Source: Myxococcota bacterium (GTDB taxonomy: Bacteria > Myxococcota_A > UBA796 > CAJQPC01). From it: DNA of 39,669 bases. The stretch covers positions 1 to 39,669 of the forward strand of contig JAKLKD010000030.1 in NCBI GenBank assembly GCA_023150845.1, read 5' to 3'. Each line of letters starts with the position of its first letter. Position 1 is the first letter of the stretch. Of this stretch, positions 15,163 through 24,192 are shown piece by piece. Made by a program: the position numbers and the translations under genes. A model generated the notes under the pieces. The model had not been told where the DNA came from. It searched no databases and saw nothing but the letters and a program-made list of their open reading frames with translations.

Positions 15163-16665
15163 ATGATCCGTGCTCGCTCGCTGATGCTCCTCGCTCTGTT
15201 CTCTTTCGCCTGCAACGGGGCTCAGACGCCCGGCACGCCCTCCAAAGCCGCCTCGGATGAGACCGGCGGCTCCAAGAAGGGCGACCTCGGCCCGCCGGTC
15301 GGTGAGCCGATTCAGGCGGTGCTCACGAACTCCCCCGAAGTTCCGCCGCCTACCGGGCGCACCCAGCCCGCCAAGGTGGTCGTCGAGCTGGAGGTTCGTG
15401 AGGTGACCAAGGCCATCTCCGAGGGTGTGGACTACACCTTCTGGACCTTCGGCGGCGAGGTGCCGGGCAAGTTTATCCGCATTCGCCAGGGCGACACCGT
15501 CGAGTTTCACCTCCAGAACCACCCGTCGAGCAAGATGCCCCACAACATCGACCTGCACGCGGTCACCGGCCCCGGCGGAGGGGCGGCGAGCAGCTTCACC
15601 GCGCCCGGGCACGCCTCACAGTTCACGTTCAAGGCGCTCAACCCTGGGCTGTATGTGTACCACTGCGCCACGGCGCCGGTCGGGATGCACATCGCCAACG
15701 GCATGTATGGCCTCATCCTGGTCGAGCCGCCGGGGGGGATGCCCCCGGTCGATCGGGAGTATTACGTCATGCAGGGCGACTTCTACACCGTCGGCAAGTA
15801 CCGTGAGAAGGGGCTCCAGCCCTTCGACATGCAGAAGGCCATCGAAGAGAACGCGACCTATGTGCTGTTCAACGGCTCCGAGGGCGCCATCGCCGGAGAC
15901 GCCGCGCTCACCGCGAAGGTCGGCGAGACCGTGCGCCTCTACGTCGGCAACGGCGGTCCCAACTTGGTGAGCAGCTTCCACGTCATCGGCGAGATCTTCG
16001 ACAAGGTCTACTACGAAGGCGGCTCCCGGTTCCAAGAGAACGTGCAGACGACGCTCATCCCGGCGGGTGGCTCGGCCATCGTCGAGTTTTATGTGGAGGC
16101 CCCGGGCACCTATGTGATCGTCGATCACAGCATCTTCCGCGCGTTCAACAAGGGCGCGGTCGGGATGCTCAAGGTGGACGGCGCGGACGATCTCGCCATC
16201 TACTCGGGCAAAGAGGTGGACTCGGTCTACCTCGCCGACATGTCGGTGACGCCGGGCGGCGCCATCGCCGAGGCCACGTCCCAGGCCGCCGCGGGCCAGC
16301 TCACCCCCGCCGCCCAGGTCAAGGCCGGTGAGACGCTGTTCGCGGGCACCTGCTCCACCTGTCACCAGGCGAACGGGGCGGGGCTGGAGGGTGTGTTCCC
16401 GCCGCTCGCGGCCTCGGACTACCTCAACGCCGATCCCAAACGGGCCATCGGTGTGGTGGTGAACGGGCTCTCGGGGCCGGTCACCGTCAACGGCAAAGAC
16501 TACGTCTCGGTGATGCCGCCGATGAGCCAGCTCAACGACGATGAGATCGCGAACATCCTCACCTACGTCTACGCGAGCTGGGGCAACTCGGGCGTCGTGG
16601 TCAGCGCCGCTGAGGTGGCCCAGGTGCGCGCCTCGACGACCCGTCCTGCGGGCGCGGCCCACTGA
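15163..16665 (+). CDS. nirK: Copper nitrite reductase with C-terminal cytochrome c domain, lipoprotein
   Basis: 500 residues. A lipoprotein signal ends at FSFAC (Cys17), followed by a low-complexity linker. Two cupredoxin domains follow. Type 1 copper ligands are His127, Cys168, His176 and Met181; type 2 ligands are His132, His167 and His322 (VDHSIFRAF). Catalytic Asp130 and His273 (SSFHVIG) are present. Residues about 385-480 are a haem c domain with CSTCH (397-401) and a likely axial Met in SVMPPMSQL, which would feed the type 1 copper internally, as in the three-domain NirK of Ralstonia pickettii. It reduces nitrite to NO at a membrane surface. AAGGAG ends six bases before the ATG; the preceding in-frame start at 15145 is ignored. 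Confidence 0.95.
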   Translation: MIRARSLMLLALFSFACNGAQTPGTPSKAASDETGGSKKGDLGPPVGEPIQAVLTNSPEVPPPTGRTQPAKVVVELEVREVTKAISEGVDYTFWTFGGEVPGKFIRIRQGDTVEFHLQNHPSSKMPHNIDLHAVTGPGGGAASSFTAPGHASQFTFKALNPGLYVYHCATAPVGMHIANGMYGLILVEPPGGMPPVDREYYVMQGDFYTVGKYREKGLQPFDMQKAIEENATYVLFNGSEGAIAGDAALTAKVGETVRLYVGNGGPNLVSSFHVIGEIFDKVYYEGGSRFQENVQTTLIPAGGSAIVEFYVEAPGTYVIVDHSIFRAFNKGAVGMLKVDGADDLAIYSGKEVDSVYLADMSVTPGGAIAEATSQAAAGQLTPAAQVKAGETLFAGTCSTCHQANGAGLEGVFPPLAASDYLNADPKRAIGVVVNGLSGPVTVNGKDYVSVMPPMSQLNDDEIANILTYVYASWGNSGVVVSAAEVAQVRASTTRPAGAAH

Positions 16666-17405
16666 TGTTCGCGCTGTTCACAAACCTCGCCTTCGCCGCC
16701 GGGACCGTGCTGATCCCGGCGGGGAGCCACCGCGTCTTTTACCCGCTCTCCCCTGAAGAGACGGAGGTGTGGGTCCCGGCGTTTCGCCTCGACGTGACGC
16801 CCGTGACCAACGCCGAGTTCTTGGCGTTTGTGACGCGCGCTCCGAGCTGGACACGCGGCCAGGCCCCGGCGCTGTTTGTGGACCCCCAGTACCTCAGCCA
16901 TTGGGGGAGCCCGACGAGCCTCGGCGGTGCTCTGCCCAACGGCCCCGTGGTGAACGTGAGCTGGCACGCCGCGCGTGCCTATTGCCGGGCCCAAGGCGGC
17001 GAGCTGCCCACTACAGACCAGTGGGAGCGCGCCGCCGACGCCACCCTGACCGCCCCGACCGGCGCCCGAAGCGACCCGCAGATGACCGCCCGGGTGCTCG
17101 ACTGGTACGGTCGAAGCGGTGACGCGGCGCCGGGCACCGTAGGCCAGCACGCCGCCAACCACTTCGGCGCCCACGATCTCCTCGGGCTGGTGTGGGAGTG
17201 GACCCTCGATTTTGACAGCCAGCTCCTCTCCGCCGACGTGCGTGAGGCCGGGGACGAGGATCGCTCCCGGTTCTGCGGATCGGGCGCGGCGTCGGCCACG
17301 GACGTCGCCGACTACGCCTCGTTTATGCGCTTCGCGTACCGCTCCAGCCTCAAGGCCAGCTACACCACCTCCAACCTGGGTTTTCGATGCGCGTACTCCC
17401 CTTGA
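16665..17405 (+). CDS. nirV: NirV, formylglycine-generating-enzyme-fold protein
   Basis: 246 residues. After a signal-like N-terminus (FTNLAFAAG) the FGE/sulfatase-modifying fold is visible: VLIPAGSHRVFYP, RLDVTPVTNAEFLAFV, VVNVSWHAARAYCRAQGGELPTTDQWERAA, DLLGLVWEWTLDF, and the C-terminal SNLGFRCA. Homologues (NirV) are cotranscribed with nirK in Rhodobacter and others; their role is unresolved. The ATG overlaps the nirK stop in TGATG. The gene overlaps the SCO gene by 19 bases. Confidence 0.9.
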   Translation: MFALFTNLAFAAGTVLIPAGSHRVFYPLSPEETEVWVPAFRLDVTPVTNAEFLAFVTRAPSWTRGQAPALFVDPQYLSHWGSPTSLGGALPNGPVVNVSWHAARAYCRAQGGELPTTDQWERAADATLTAPTGARSDPQMTARVLDWYGRSGDAAPGTVGQHAANHFGAHDLLGLVWEWTLDFDSQLLSADVREAGDEDRSRFCGSGAASATDVADYASFMRFAYRSSLKASYTTSNLGFRCAYSP

Positions 17406-17980
17406 TCGGCCTGCTCAGCGGGCTCCTGTTCGTCGCTTGCGGTGAGACGCCCGAGGCAACCCACGCCGAGGCGCCCCCGGCGGGGCCCATCCCCGGCGAC
17501 TCGGTGTACCAGCTCGACCTCACGCTCACGAACCAAGCCGGTGAGCAGGTGCCGTTCGCGGTGCATCGGGGACATCCTGTGCTCATCTCGATGTTTTACG
17601 CGACCTGTCCCTCGGCCTGCCCGATGTTGATCAAAGACATTCAGGCCATCGAGGCGAGCCTCAGCCCCGAGGAGCGTGACGGGCTGCGGGTGCTCCTGGT
17701 GAGCTTGGATCCCAACACCGACACCCCGGCGGAGCTCCAGAAGGTCGTGGTCACCCACGGCCTCGACACGAGCCGCTGGACGCTCGCCGCCACCGCGCCG
17801 GACCGTGTGCGAGACGTCGCCGCCGTGCTCGGCGTCACCTGGCGGGTGATGGGGCCGGGCAACATCAACCACACCTCGGGCGTGACCCTGCTTGACGGTG
17901 AGGGGCGCAAACGGGCGGCCATCGACGGCCTCAAACAAGACCCGGCGCCCTTGCTCGCCGCGCTGCGCGCTGGGTCTTGA
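17387..17980 (+). CDS. SCO1/SenC/PrrC-type copper chaperone, lipoprotein
   Basis: 197 residues. A lipobox FVAC ends the signal at residue 18. The thioredoxin-like SCO fold shows the copper site TCPSACPM (CxxxC) and the third ligand His in NINHTSGV. Known members deliver copper to CuA or, in some denitrifiers, to copper reductases. Overlap with nirV and position after nirK suggest supply of copper to NirK; no CuA protein is in the window. The gene is convergent with the norE/norF-like genes. Confidence 0.92.
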   Translation: MRVLPLIGLLSGLLFVACGETPEATHAEAPPAGPIPGDSVYQLDLTLTNQAGEQVPFAVHRGHPVLISMFYATCPSACPMLIKDIQAIEASLSPEERDGLRVLLVSLDPNTDTPAELQKVVVTHGLDTSRWTLAATAPDRVRDVAAVLGVTWRVMGPGNINHTSGVTLLDGEGRKRAAIDGLKQDPAPLLAALRAGS

Positions 17981-18000
17981 GGCCCGGCGGGGTGCGCCGT

Positions 18001-18243
18001 TCAGCCGGTGAGCAAGGCCGCGGCGCCGCCCAAGATCGCCGTGATCACCACCGCGGCGATCACCGCCCACACCCACCAGGCCCGACCCAGCTCCAAGAAC
18101 ACGATCCCGACGATCATCACCTTCACGACGCTGATCCCGGCCAGCGCCCAGGCCCCCAACGACGCCTCGGCGACGCCGTTAAACACGAAGGTGAGCCCCA
18201 TCAGCGCGAGGTACGCGAGCACGGCGCGGCGGGTGTGGTTCAT
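18001..18243 (-). CDS. norF: Small membrane protein, NorF/cytochrome oxidase subunit IV-like
   Basis: 80 residues with three predicted membrane helices (RAVLAYLALMGLTFVFNGV, WALAGISVVKVMIVGIVFLEL, WVWAVIAAVVITAILGGAAALL). The sequence GISVVKVMIVGIVFLELGRA and the partner gene match the COX4-like proteins named NorF. The start overlaps the stop of the upstream norE-like gene by four bases. It probably stabilises NO reductase function; the assignment rests mostly on context. Confidence 0.75.
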   Translation of the reverse strand: MNHTRRAVLAYLALMGLTFVFNGVAEASLGAWALAGISVVKVMIVGIVFLELGRAWWVWAVIAAVVITAILGGAAALLTG

Positions 18244-18851
18244 GGTCTCATCCCATACAGAACGGCGAACAGAAGGAGCCAGATCACGTCCACAAGATGC
18301 CAGTACGCGGCGCTGCCCTCTACGGTGAGGGCGTTTGTGGGCCCGTAGTCCCCTCGCCAAGCCCGCCACGCCACCACGGCGAGCAGCCCGACGCCGGGCA
18401 GCACATGGAGCAGGTGGAGCTGGGTCAAGAACAGGTAAGTGAACCAGAAGCCGTTTGTGGAGAGCGTCACGCCGTCGTTGAGATGGGGCGCCCACTCCAT
18501 GAGCTTGTTCACGGTGAAGATCACGCCGGTCAGGCTCCCGGCGAGGAGCCAGGCCGCCGTCGCCCGCTGAGCGCCCGCCGCGTTGGCCTGGGCGCCGAGC
18601 GCGACGAACAGGCTCCCGGTCAACAGGAGCGCCGTGCCGATCGTCGCTGAGTTGAGGCTGAGCTGGGCCTGGGCCGCGGCGTAGGCCTCGGGATCCCCCG
18701 CCCACGACGCGGCGTGCCAGATCAAGAACATGCCGAAGGTGACCACCTCTACGGTCATGAAGATCCACACCGCGACGCCCCCGGTGAGGGGCTCGCCGTC
18801 TGGTGGCCGCGGCGGGTCGCCGAGCTCGTTGAGCGTCTGATCCACATCCAC
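18240..18851 (-). CDS. norE: NorE, cytochrome c oxidase subunit III-like protein
   Basis: 203 residues with five helices. COX III features are visible: VAVWIFMTVEVVTFGMFLIWHAASWAG, LTQLHLLHVLPGVGLLAVV and the terminal SAAYWHLVDVIWLLLFAVLYGMRP. NorE proteins accompany NO reductase in many denitrifiers. The start is GTG, one base after the stop of the porin gene, indicating coupling to it. Lack of a subunit I or II nearby other than NorB supports NorE over a true oxidase subunit. Confidence 0.88.
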   Translation of the reverse strand: MDVDQTLNELGDPPRPPDGEPLTGGVAVWIFMTVEVVTFGMFLIWHAASWAGDPEAYAAAQAQLSLNSATIGTALLLTGSLFVALGAQANAAGAQRATAAWLLAGSLTGVIFTVNKLMEWAPHLNDGVTLSTNGFWFTYLFLTQLHLLHVLPGVGLLAVVAWRAWRGDYGPTNALTVEGSAAYWHLVDVIWLLLFAVLYGMRP

Positions 18852-18852
18852 C

Positions 18853-20364
18853 TCAGAACTTCGCGGTCACGACCTGCTTGATCTCCCAAGCGGGCGCGAG
18901 GTTGTTACTATGGCCCAAGATGAGCAGGCCCGCGCCATCGCCGGGCAAAAACACGCCGGTCTGCGCCTGGTACGAGAAGCCCTTCCACACGTTCCAGTCG
19001 AGGTTGAGATCGACCTCTTGGCCCAGGGACGACGACTGGGCGTCGGTGAGCGCGCCCGTGGCGTCCCAGCCCTGAATCGGCGTGGTGGCCTGGAGGAAGG
19101 TGTAGGTGGCGAGGAGCTTCACCTTCTCATGGGGCTTGACGCCGAGGCGCCCTTGCACGGCGATGGTGTTCTCAAACTCCCGATAGCCCCGGCTGAGCGG
19201 CGAGCCTAAGCCTTGGGGGCTGATGCCCTCTTGGTCGGGCATCACGGAGTCTTCCCAGACGTTCGTGAAGTTGAACTGACCCATCGTCATGATCTTGTTG
19301 AGGTTACCATCTCCGCCCGCGCGGTCGGCGTCACCGCTGCCCGCGCCGAAGGCCGCGCCGAGGCTCACCGGCAGCGCCTCGCCCAAGGTCTGATCGGCCA
19401 GGGCGTAGGCCACCCAGCCCTTGAGCTGACCGTTGTTGATGTCGAGGGTGCCGCCCGCGGAGTCGAGGTTGTCCACGTCGTCTTGCCCTTGGAGCCACGC
19501 GGCCTCCGCCGCCCAGCTCAGCCCGCCGAGGACCGGGGCTGTGCCCGAGCCCGCCGCGCCCAAGGCCAAGGCCGAGCTGATGTTGGGGCGGAACCGCGCC
19601 AGGTTGTGACCGAGGCCGTTGGGCACATAGGTCGCCGAGCCACCGCCGCTGTTGTCGAGGTAGTACAGACCATACAGCTCACCCTTGAGGTGATCGTTCG
19701 GCTCCACACGCACCCGGCCCCCGAAGAGGTCGGCGTCGGCCATCGTGTCGGCGTCGCTCATCAGCGTCCCCGTGGGCGCTTTGGTCGAACCTTCGCCTTC
19801 AGAGAGTTTTGCCCACCACAGATCGATGTTGAGGGGCTTCATCGGGGTGATGAGCACCTGCACACCGTCGGCGTTTTGGTCCAACACCAACCCTTGCCCC
19901 ACCCAATAAAACTGGCGGCCCACCATGACCTTCACCGGCAGGTTCGGCACCTCCGCCCAGGCGTAGGCGAGGTCAAAGTGGACGGTGTAGTTGGTATCTT
20001 TGTCACGAAACAGCTTGTAGGGGTTGTAGGTCGAGGCCGTGGTCACCGTGCCGTCTTCAGCGACAGTGGTGGTCTGCTCCACGTCAGGGGAGTTGTCTAC
20101 CCCCCACCAGCCCTGGGCGGCGTCAAAGCGGGTGACGACGCCGAAGTGCTCCTGGTTAAACTTCACCAGCACCCGCAGGTTCTGTACGACATAGTCGCTG
20201 TCGTCGTAGGGCTGGGCGGGATCCCCCAAGAAGAAGTTCCGCTGGTTCAGCGCCCAGGCCGTGTAGGCGCCGGAGAGCTCGATGGCCTTGGTCGCAGGCG
20301 CGGGGGCCGCAGCGGGCTCGGCGGCCCAGAGGGCGGGAGAGATGAGCAGGAGCGCGGAGGTCAT
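18853..20364 (-). CDS. Outer membrane beta-barrel protein (porin, alginate-export-like)
   Basis: 503 residues. After a short signal (ALLLISPALWAAEP) the mature protein alternates hydrophobic and polar residues and ends in a Phe (VVTAKF), typical of outer membrane barrels. MVGRQFYWVGQGLVLDQNADGVQVLI and LATYTFLQATTP resemble alginate-export-type porins. GGAG lies eight bases before the ATG. In this position it could carry nitrate, nitrite or metals across the outer membrane; substrate unknown. An inverted repeat immediately upstream is a likely operator. The norE-like gene follows one base after its stop. Confidence 0.85.
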   Translation of the reverse strand: MTSALLLISPALWAAEPAAAPAPATKAIELSGAYTAWALNQRNFFLGDPAQPYDDSDYVVQNLRVLVKFNQEHFGVVTRFDAAQGWWGVDNSPDVEQTTTVAEDGTVTTASTYNPYKLFRDKDTNYTVHFDLAYAWAEVPNLPVKVMVGRQFYWVGQGLVLDQNADGVQVLITPMKPLNIDLWWAKLSEGEGSTKAPTGTLMSDADTMADADLFGGRVRVEPNDHLKGELYGLYYLDNSGGGSATYVPNGLGHNLARFRPNISSALALGAAGSGTAPVLGGLSWAAEAAWLQGQDDVDNLDSAGGTLDINNGQLKGWVAYALADQTLGEALPVSLGAAFGAGSGDADRAGGDGNLNKIMTMGQFNFTNVWEDSVMPDQEGISPQGLGSPLSRGYREFENTIAVQGRLGVKPHEKVKLLATYTFLQATTPIQGWDATGALTDAQSSSLGQEVDLNLDWNVWKGFSYQAQTGVFLPGDGAGLLILGHSNNLAPAWEIKQVVTAKF

Positions 20365-20382
20365 TGGGGGGTCTCCTCTATT

Positions 20383-20402
20383 AACAGACTTGCATGTCTA
20401 TT
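20383..20402. promoter_or_regulatory. Candidate operator upstream of the porin, the most symmetric copy
   Basis: AACAGACTTGCATGTCTATT matches AACAGACAT-N2-ATGTCTGTT at 16 of 18 half-site positions. The symmetry extends into flanking TTAA on both sides (20381-20404). The core lies 21 bases before the porin ATG. As the only nearly perfect palindrome of the series it defines the motif best. It may overlap an AT-rich -10 element. Confidence 0.55.
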
Positions 20403-20453
20403 AACTTGAAGGAGCCCCGAGGCCTCGACGGGGCGCTGTGCGCATGATCCCCG

Positions 20454-20759
20454 TCAGGGTCTCAGCGGGGCCATCCGGACGACGCGGTAGCCGTGGGGCA
20501 GACGCATCACCGTGTCGAGCCACTCTTGGCCCTCGTGGCGATAACGGAGCTGCACGGCGCGCCACTCACCGCGAAGGAGGCCGTCCAGGGCGCGCTCGGG
20601 GGTGAGGCGCTCGGGGCTGGCGTGCTGGAGGGACGTGGTCTTCACGAGCACCTCCAGGGCCTCGCCCAAGGCGCTCACGTCGCGAAAGAGGGCGCGCAGC
20701 GTGTCTTCGTCGATGTCTTGCTGGAGCAGCTCGGGCAGCACAAGCGGCGGCTCATCCAT
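20454..20759 (-). CDS. Small protein of the nap operon, unknown function
   Basis: 101 residues, cytoplasmic by appearance (no signal or membrane helix), acidic N-terminal half with LPELLQQDIDEDTLRALFRDVSALGEALEVLVK, then RAVQLRYRHEGQEWLDTVMRL. I do not recognise the family. The ATG at 20759 is eight bases after the stop of the tetraheme NapB-like gene and no promoter is evident between them, so it is the last gene of the nap operon. A role in Nap maturation is possible but not shown. A start at 20885 would overlap the upstream gene by over 100 bases and is rejected. Confidence 0.6.
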   Translation of the reverse strand: MDEPPLVLPELLQQDIDEDTLRALFRDVSALGEALEVLVKTTSLQHASPERLTPERALDGLLRGEWRAVQLRYRHEGQEWLDTVMRLPHGYRVVRMAPLRP

Positions 20760-20767
20760 GGGGGCGC

Positions 20768-21511
20768 TCACGGCGTCACGCCGGGGCGCAGGTCGAGCTC
20801 CGCCGAGGAGGCGTGGCACTGCACGCAGTTTGAGCGGTCGGGGTGGGTGCTCCGTAAGGCGTCGCGGCCGTTGGGGCCGTGGCACGACATGCAGCGCTCC
20901 CGCATCGTCGTCTTGTGGGGGATGACCGGCGGGGCGATGGACCAGGCCCGCGCCCCGGCGGTGGGGGACACGAGGCCGACGAAGGCGTTCTCGCCAAACG
21001 AGGCGTCAGGAGGCAGCGCCGCGCCGGGGGACGGCCCCTCGTTGACGACGTGGCATTGTGTGCAGGAGGTGTAGGCCTCATGCGACATCGGCGGCGCGAG
21101 GCGCCCCCGAATCTGCATCCCCGCGTCGTGGCAGGCGAGGCACTCCGAGACGCTCTGCTGGCGGATGTCGTGCGGGATGGTGGGCGGCGCGCCGTCATAG
21201 GCCCGCAGCGCGGCGCGGGCGGTGAGATCCTCAGCCTTGGAGGTGCCGTCTAAGCTCACCGGGTCGAGCACGCCCGGCCCGGCGAAGCGCGCGAGCTCCG
21301 TGGGCCAGTCGCTCCCCAGCCGGGGCGGGATGTGGCGCTTCTCGGAGTAAGTGATCGCTGGGGGCGCCTCGTCCGACTCCGAGGCCTCGACGGCGCCAAG
21401 GTCCATCGCCTCCGGCGGACGCTGCACCCCGACGAAGAAGCCGATGAGCGCGATCCCGATGATCACGGCGAAGCCGACATGGAGGGCCTGCTCAGAGGAG
21501 GGGGTGGACAT
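20768..21511 (-). CDS. napB: Duplicated NapB-like tetraheme cytochrome c
   Basis: 247 residues. An N-terminal membrane helix (about 12-28) anchors the protein. Two NapB-type modules follow: GAPPTIPH (107-114) with CLACH (124-128) and CTQCH (150-154), and APPVIPH (193-199) with CMSCH (207-211) and CVQCH (229-233). Canonical NapB has one such module and two haems, so this appears to be an internal duplication giving four haems. It would carry electrons to NapA in the periplasm. Gene order napA-napB is usual, and the spacing to napA is three bases. Whether both halves bind NapA is unknown. Confidence 0.85.
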   Translation of the reverse strand: MSTPSSEQALHVGFAVIIGIALIGFFVGVQRPPEAMDLGAVEASESDEAPPAITYSEKRHIPPRLGSDWPTELARFAGPGVLDPVSLDGTSKAEDLTARAALRAYDGAPPTIPHDIRQQSVSECLACHDAGMQIRGRLAPPMSHEAYTSCTQCHVVNEGPSPGAALPPDASFGENAFVGLVSPTAGARAWSIAPPVIPHKTTMRERCMSCHGPNGRDALRSTHPDRSNCVQCHASSAELDLRPGVTP

Positions 21512-21514
21512 GGC

Positions 21515-23914
21515 TCAGCTCACGATGCGCGTCACGGAGACGGCGCATTTTTTGTAGTCGGGCTGCTTCGAGAAGGGGTCGTACTCGTGCAGGGTGAGCA
21601 GGTTGATCTGTATCCGCTCATCAAAGAAGGGCACGAACAGGCTGCCCGGAGGCGGATCGCCGCGGCCGTCGATCCACACCGGCAGCTCGATGGACCCGCG
21701 CCGGGTGGTCAGGCGCACCGTCTCACCGTTCCGGATGCCGAGCTTCTGGGCGTCGTGGCGGTTCATCTCGACGTAGGCCTGGGGCATCGCCGCGCGGAGC
21801 TGGGGGATACGCCGCGTCATCGTGCCGCTGTGCCAATGCTCCAGCACCCGGCCTGTGCACAGCCAGAAGGGGTATTGTCCGTCGGGGGACTCGGGCGGCG
21901 GGTCGGCGGGGTGGAACCAGATCTGCGCCCGGCCATCTTTGGTCGTCGAGTGATAAAACTCGATCTCCGCGCCCTTCTTGACGTAAGGATCGTCAAACTC
22001 GGAGAAGCGGAACCGGGTCTCGCGCCAGGTGCCGTCCGGCTGCTGCACGACGGGCCAGCGTAAGCCGCGCGCCTTCACATACTCGTCATAGGGGGCGAGG
22101 TCTTTGTGTTTGGTGCGGCTGAACAGGCGATACTCCTCAAACAGCGCCTTGTCGACGTTCAGCTCGTAGTACCGGCGCCACTCCCAGACCGGCACCTCGC
22201 GGCCCTGGGCGTCGGCGAAGGTGAACAGAAAGCGCCCGTCTTTGTCGAGCATCCCCGGGTGGCCCCGGCGGTGCAGCTCTTTGGCCAAGGCGATGGTCTG
22301 CCAGCAGTCGTCGCGGGCGTCGCCCGGTGGGCTCACCATCTTGAACCACTGCTGGGTGCGGCGCTCGGAGTTGCCGAACATGCCGTTCTTCTCCACCCAC
22401 ATCGCGCTCGGCAGGATGAGATCGGCGATCTGGGTGGTGGCGGTGGGGTACACGTCGGAGCAGATGAGGAACTTGTCGGGGTCTTTGACGCCGGGGTCCA
22501 CGAGCAGCGCCCGGTTGGGCATGGTCTGGCCGGGGTTGGTGACCTGCACCCAGATCGTGTGAATGTCGCCGCCGTCTTTTTTGGGCGTAGACCAGCGCTT
22601 CCACATCTCGACGGTGTGGTAGCCGGGCTTGGCGCTGATGCGCCCGGCGGGCAGGTTCCACAGCTTCTCGGCGTTGGCCCGGTGCTCGTCTTTGGTGACC
22701 ACGCCGCCGCCGGGCAAGGCGTGGGACAGGGTGCCCACCTCACGCACCGTGCCGCAGGCGCTCGGCTGGCCGGTGAGGCTCGTCGGGGCGTCGCCGGGGC
22801 TTCCGAAGTGCCCGCTGAGCAGGTGAACCCCATGCACGAGGCTGTTGATCGCCGTGCCGCGGGTGTGCTGGTTCATGCCCATACACCACAAGGACGTGAT
22901 CTTGAGGTCCCGACGGCCAAACAGCCCGGCGAGCATCCTGATGTCTTTGGCGGGCACACCGCTCAGCCGCTCGACATACTCCGGCGTGAACGGCGCCAAG
23001 GCCGCGCTGAACTCCTCAAAGCTCATCGCGGCGCCCTCCAGAGCCGCGGGCTCTGAAGGTTTACGGAAGTTGCAGTGTTTGCTGACGAAGTCTTTGTCGT
23101 AGGTGCCGCTCTTGATCAGCAGGTGGGCGACGCCGTTGGCGATGGCCAGATCGGTGTGCGGCTCAAACTCTAAGAAGTGCTGGGCGTGGGCGGTGGTGCG
23201 GGTGCGCCGGGTGCCAATGTCGATGAGCAGCACCTCCTCACCCCGGTTGCGGCGGTCGATCACCCGCGAGAACAGGACGGGGTGCATCTCGGCGGGGTTG
23301 TTCCCCCAGCAGATGAGCACGTCACACTCGTCGAGATCGGTGTAGCAGCCCGCGGGTTCATCGACGCCGTACACCGCCAAGAACCCGGTCACCGCCGAGG
23401 CCATACAGAGGCGCGCGTTGGGGTCGATCTGGTTGTTCGCGATGCCCCCCTTCATCAGCTTTTGCGCGGCGTACCCTTCAGGGATCGTCCACTGGCCGCT
23501 GCCGTACATGGCGAAGCCCGCCGGGTCCATCATCACGCGGTCGGCGATGGTCTGGATCGCCTCTTCCCAAGAGATCGGCACGAGCTGGCCGTTCTTGCGC
23601 AACATCGGCGTGCGCAGGCGGTCCTCCCCGTACAGCGCGAGGCCGACGTGGTAACCCTTCACGCACAGAAGCCCCTTGTTCACCTCGGCTTGGGGGTCTC
23701 CGGCGATGGCGACGATCTTGCCCTTCTCGACGCCCACCTGGACGTGGCAGCCCGTGCCGCAGAACCGGCAGGGGGCCTTGTCCCAGCGCACGCCCGGCCC
23801 GTAGGCGCGGGTGGGGTCTTCAGCGGCGGCCTCTTGGGCGAAGGTGCCCGCGGCGGCGGCGCTCGCGGCGGCCAAGGCGCTCAGCTTGAGGAACTCGCGG
23901 CGGTCGGGGGTCAT
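21515..23914 (-). CDS. napA: Periplasmic nitrate reductase catalytic subunit
   Basis: 799 residues. A Tat signal (DRREFLKLSALAAASAAAAGTFA) is followed by the 4Fe-4S motif Cys49-Cys52-Cys56-Cys84 (CRFCGTGC...GLLCVKGYHV) with Lys86 between cluster and molybdopterin. Cys170 in NARLCMASAVTGF is the molybdenum ligand, and DEPAGCYTDLDECDVLICWGNNPAEMHP is characteristic of NapA. It is a bis-MGD enzyme that reduces nitrate to nitrite in the periplasm. The start overlaps the napD stop by four bases. Length and motifs are complete. Confidence 0.97.
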   Translation of the reverse strand: MTPDRREFLKLSALAAASAAAAGTFAQEAAAEDPTRAYGPGVRWDKAPCRFCGTGCHVQVGVEKGKIVAIAGDPQAEVNKGLLCVKGYHVGLALYGEDRLRTPMLRKNGQLVPISWEEAIQTIADRVMMDPAGFAMYGSGQWTIPEGYAAQKLMKGGIANNQIDPNARLCMASAVTGFLAVYGVDEPAGCYTDLDECDVLICWGNNPAEMHPVLFSRVIDRRNRGEEVLLIDIGTRRTRTTAHAQHFLEFEPHTDLAIANGVAHLLIKSGTYDKDFVSKHCNFRKPSEPAALEGAAMSFEEFSAALAPFTPEYVERLSGVPAKDIRMLAGLFGRRDLKITSLWCMGMNQHTRGTAINSLVHGVHLLSGHFGSPGDAPTSLTGQPSACGTVREVGTLSHALPGGGVVTKDEHRANAEKLWNLPAGRISAKPGYHTVEMWKRWSTPKKDGGDIHTIWVQVTNPGQTMPNRALLVDPGVKDPDKFLICSDVYPTATTQIADLILPSAMWVEKNGMFGNSERRTQQWFKMVSPPGDARDDCWQTIALAKELHRRGHPGMLDKDGRFLFTFADAQGREVPVWEWRRYYELNVDKALFEEYRLFSRTKHKDLAPYDEYVKARGLRWPVVQQPDGTWRETRFRFSEFDDPYVKKGAEIEFYHSTTKDGRAQIWFHPADPPPESPDGQYPFWLCTGRVLEHWHSGTMTRRIPQLRAAMPQAYVEMNRHDAQKLGIRNGETVRLTTRRGSIELPVWIDGRGDPPPGSLFVPFFDERIQINLLTLHEYDPFSKQPDYKKCAVSVTRIVS

Positions 23915-24192
23915 GGTGTGCTCTCCACGGCGCCAACGTCGGCGTCCTGGTGGTTTGAGAGGTCGGAGAAGTCAGCGAACACCAGCTCAATGAACGTGAC
24001 GCCGGGCAGAGACTCCAAAGCGTCCCAGGCGGCCTTGTCTTGGGCGCGGTTGGGGGTGTCGAGCACAACCGGCACACGGTCGCCGTGGGCCTCGCCGAGC
24101 GTCACCGCCGGGGCGGCTTGGAGCGCGGCGAGGGCGGCGGCGCGCAGGGTGGACGTTTGACTCAGGGTCAAGACGGCGCTCACGATGGGCAT
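23911..24192 (-). CDS. napD: NapD-like Tat proofreading chaperone
   Basis: 93 residues with the NapD-style opening PIVSAVLTLSQTSTLRAAALAALQA, a VTLGEAHGDRVPVVLDT strand and GVTFIELVFADFSD near the end. NapD binds the NapA Tat signal. The ATG overlaps the stop of the NrfD-like gene (TGATG) and its own stop overlaps the napA ATG, so the three are tightly coupled. Sequence similarity to typical NapD is moderate; position supports the call. Confidence 0.8.
   Translation of the reverse strand: MPIVSAVLTLSQTSTLRAAALAALQAAPAVTLGEAHGDRVPVVLDTPNRAQDKAAWDALESLPGVTFIELVFADFSDLSNHQDADVGAVESTP

Noticed and set aside
19213-20409. Long + strand frame over the porin gene
   Set aside because: Antisense of a complete beta-barrel gene; no homology-like pattern.
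22106-23056. Frame antisense to napA
   Set aside because: napA has every cofactor motif in order; GC-rich codon bias creates open antisense frames.
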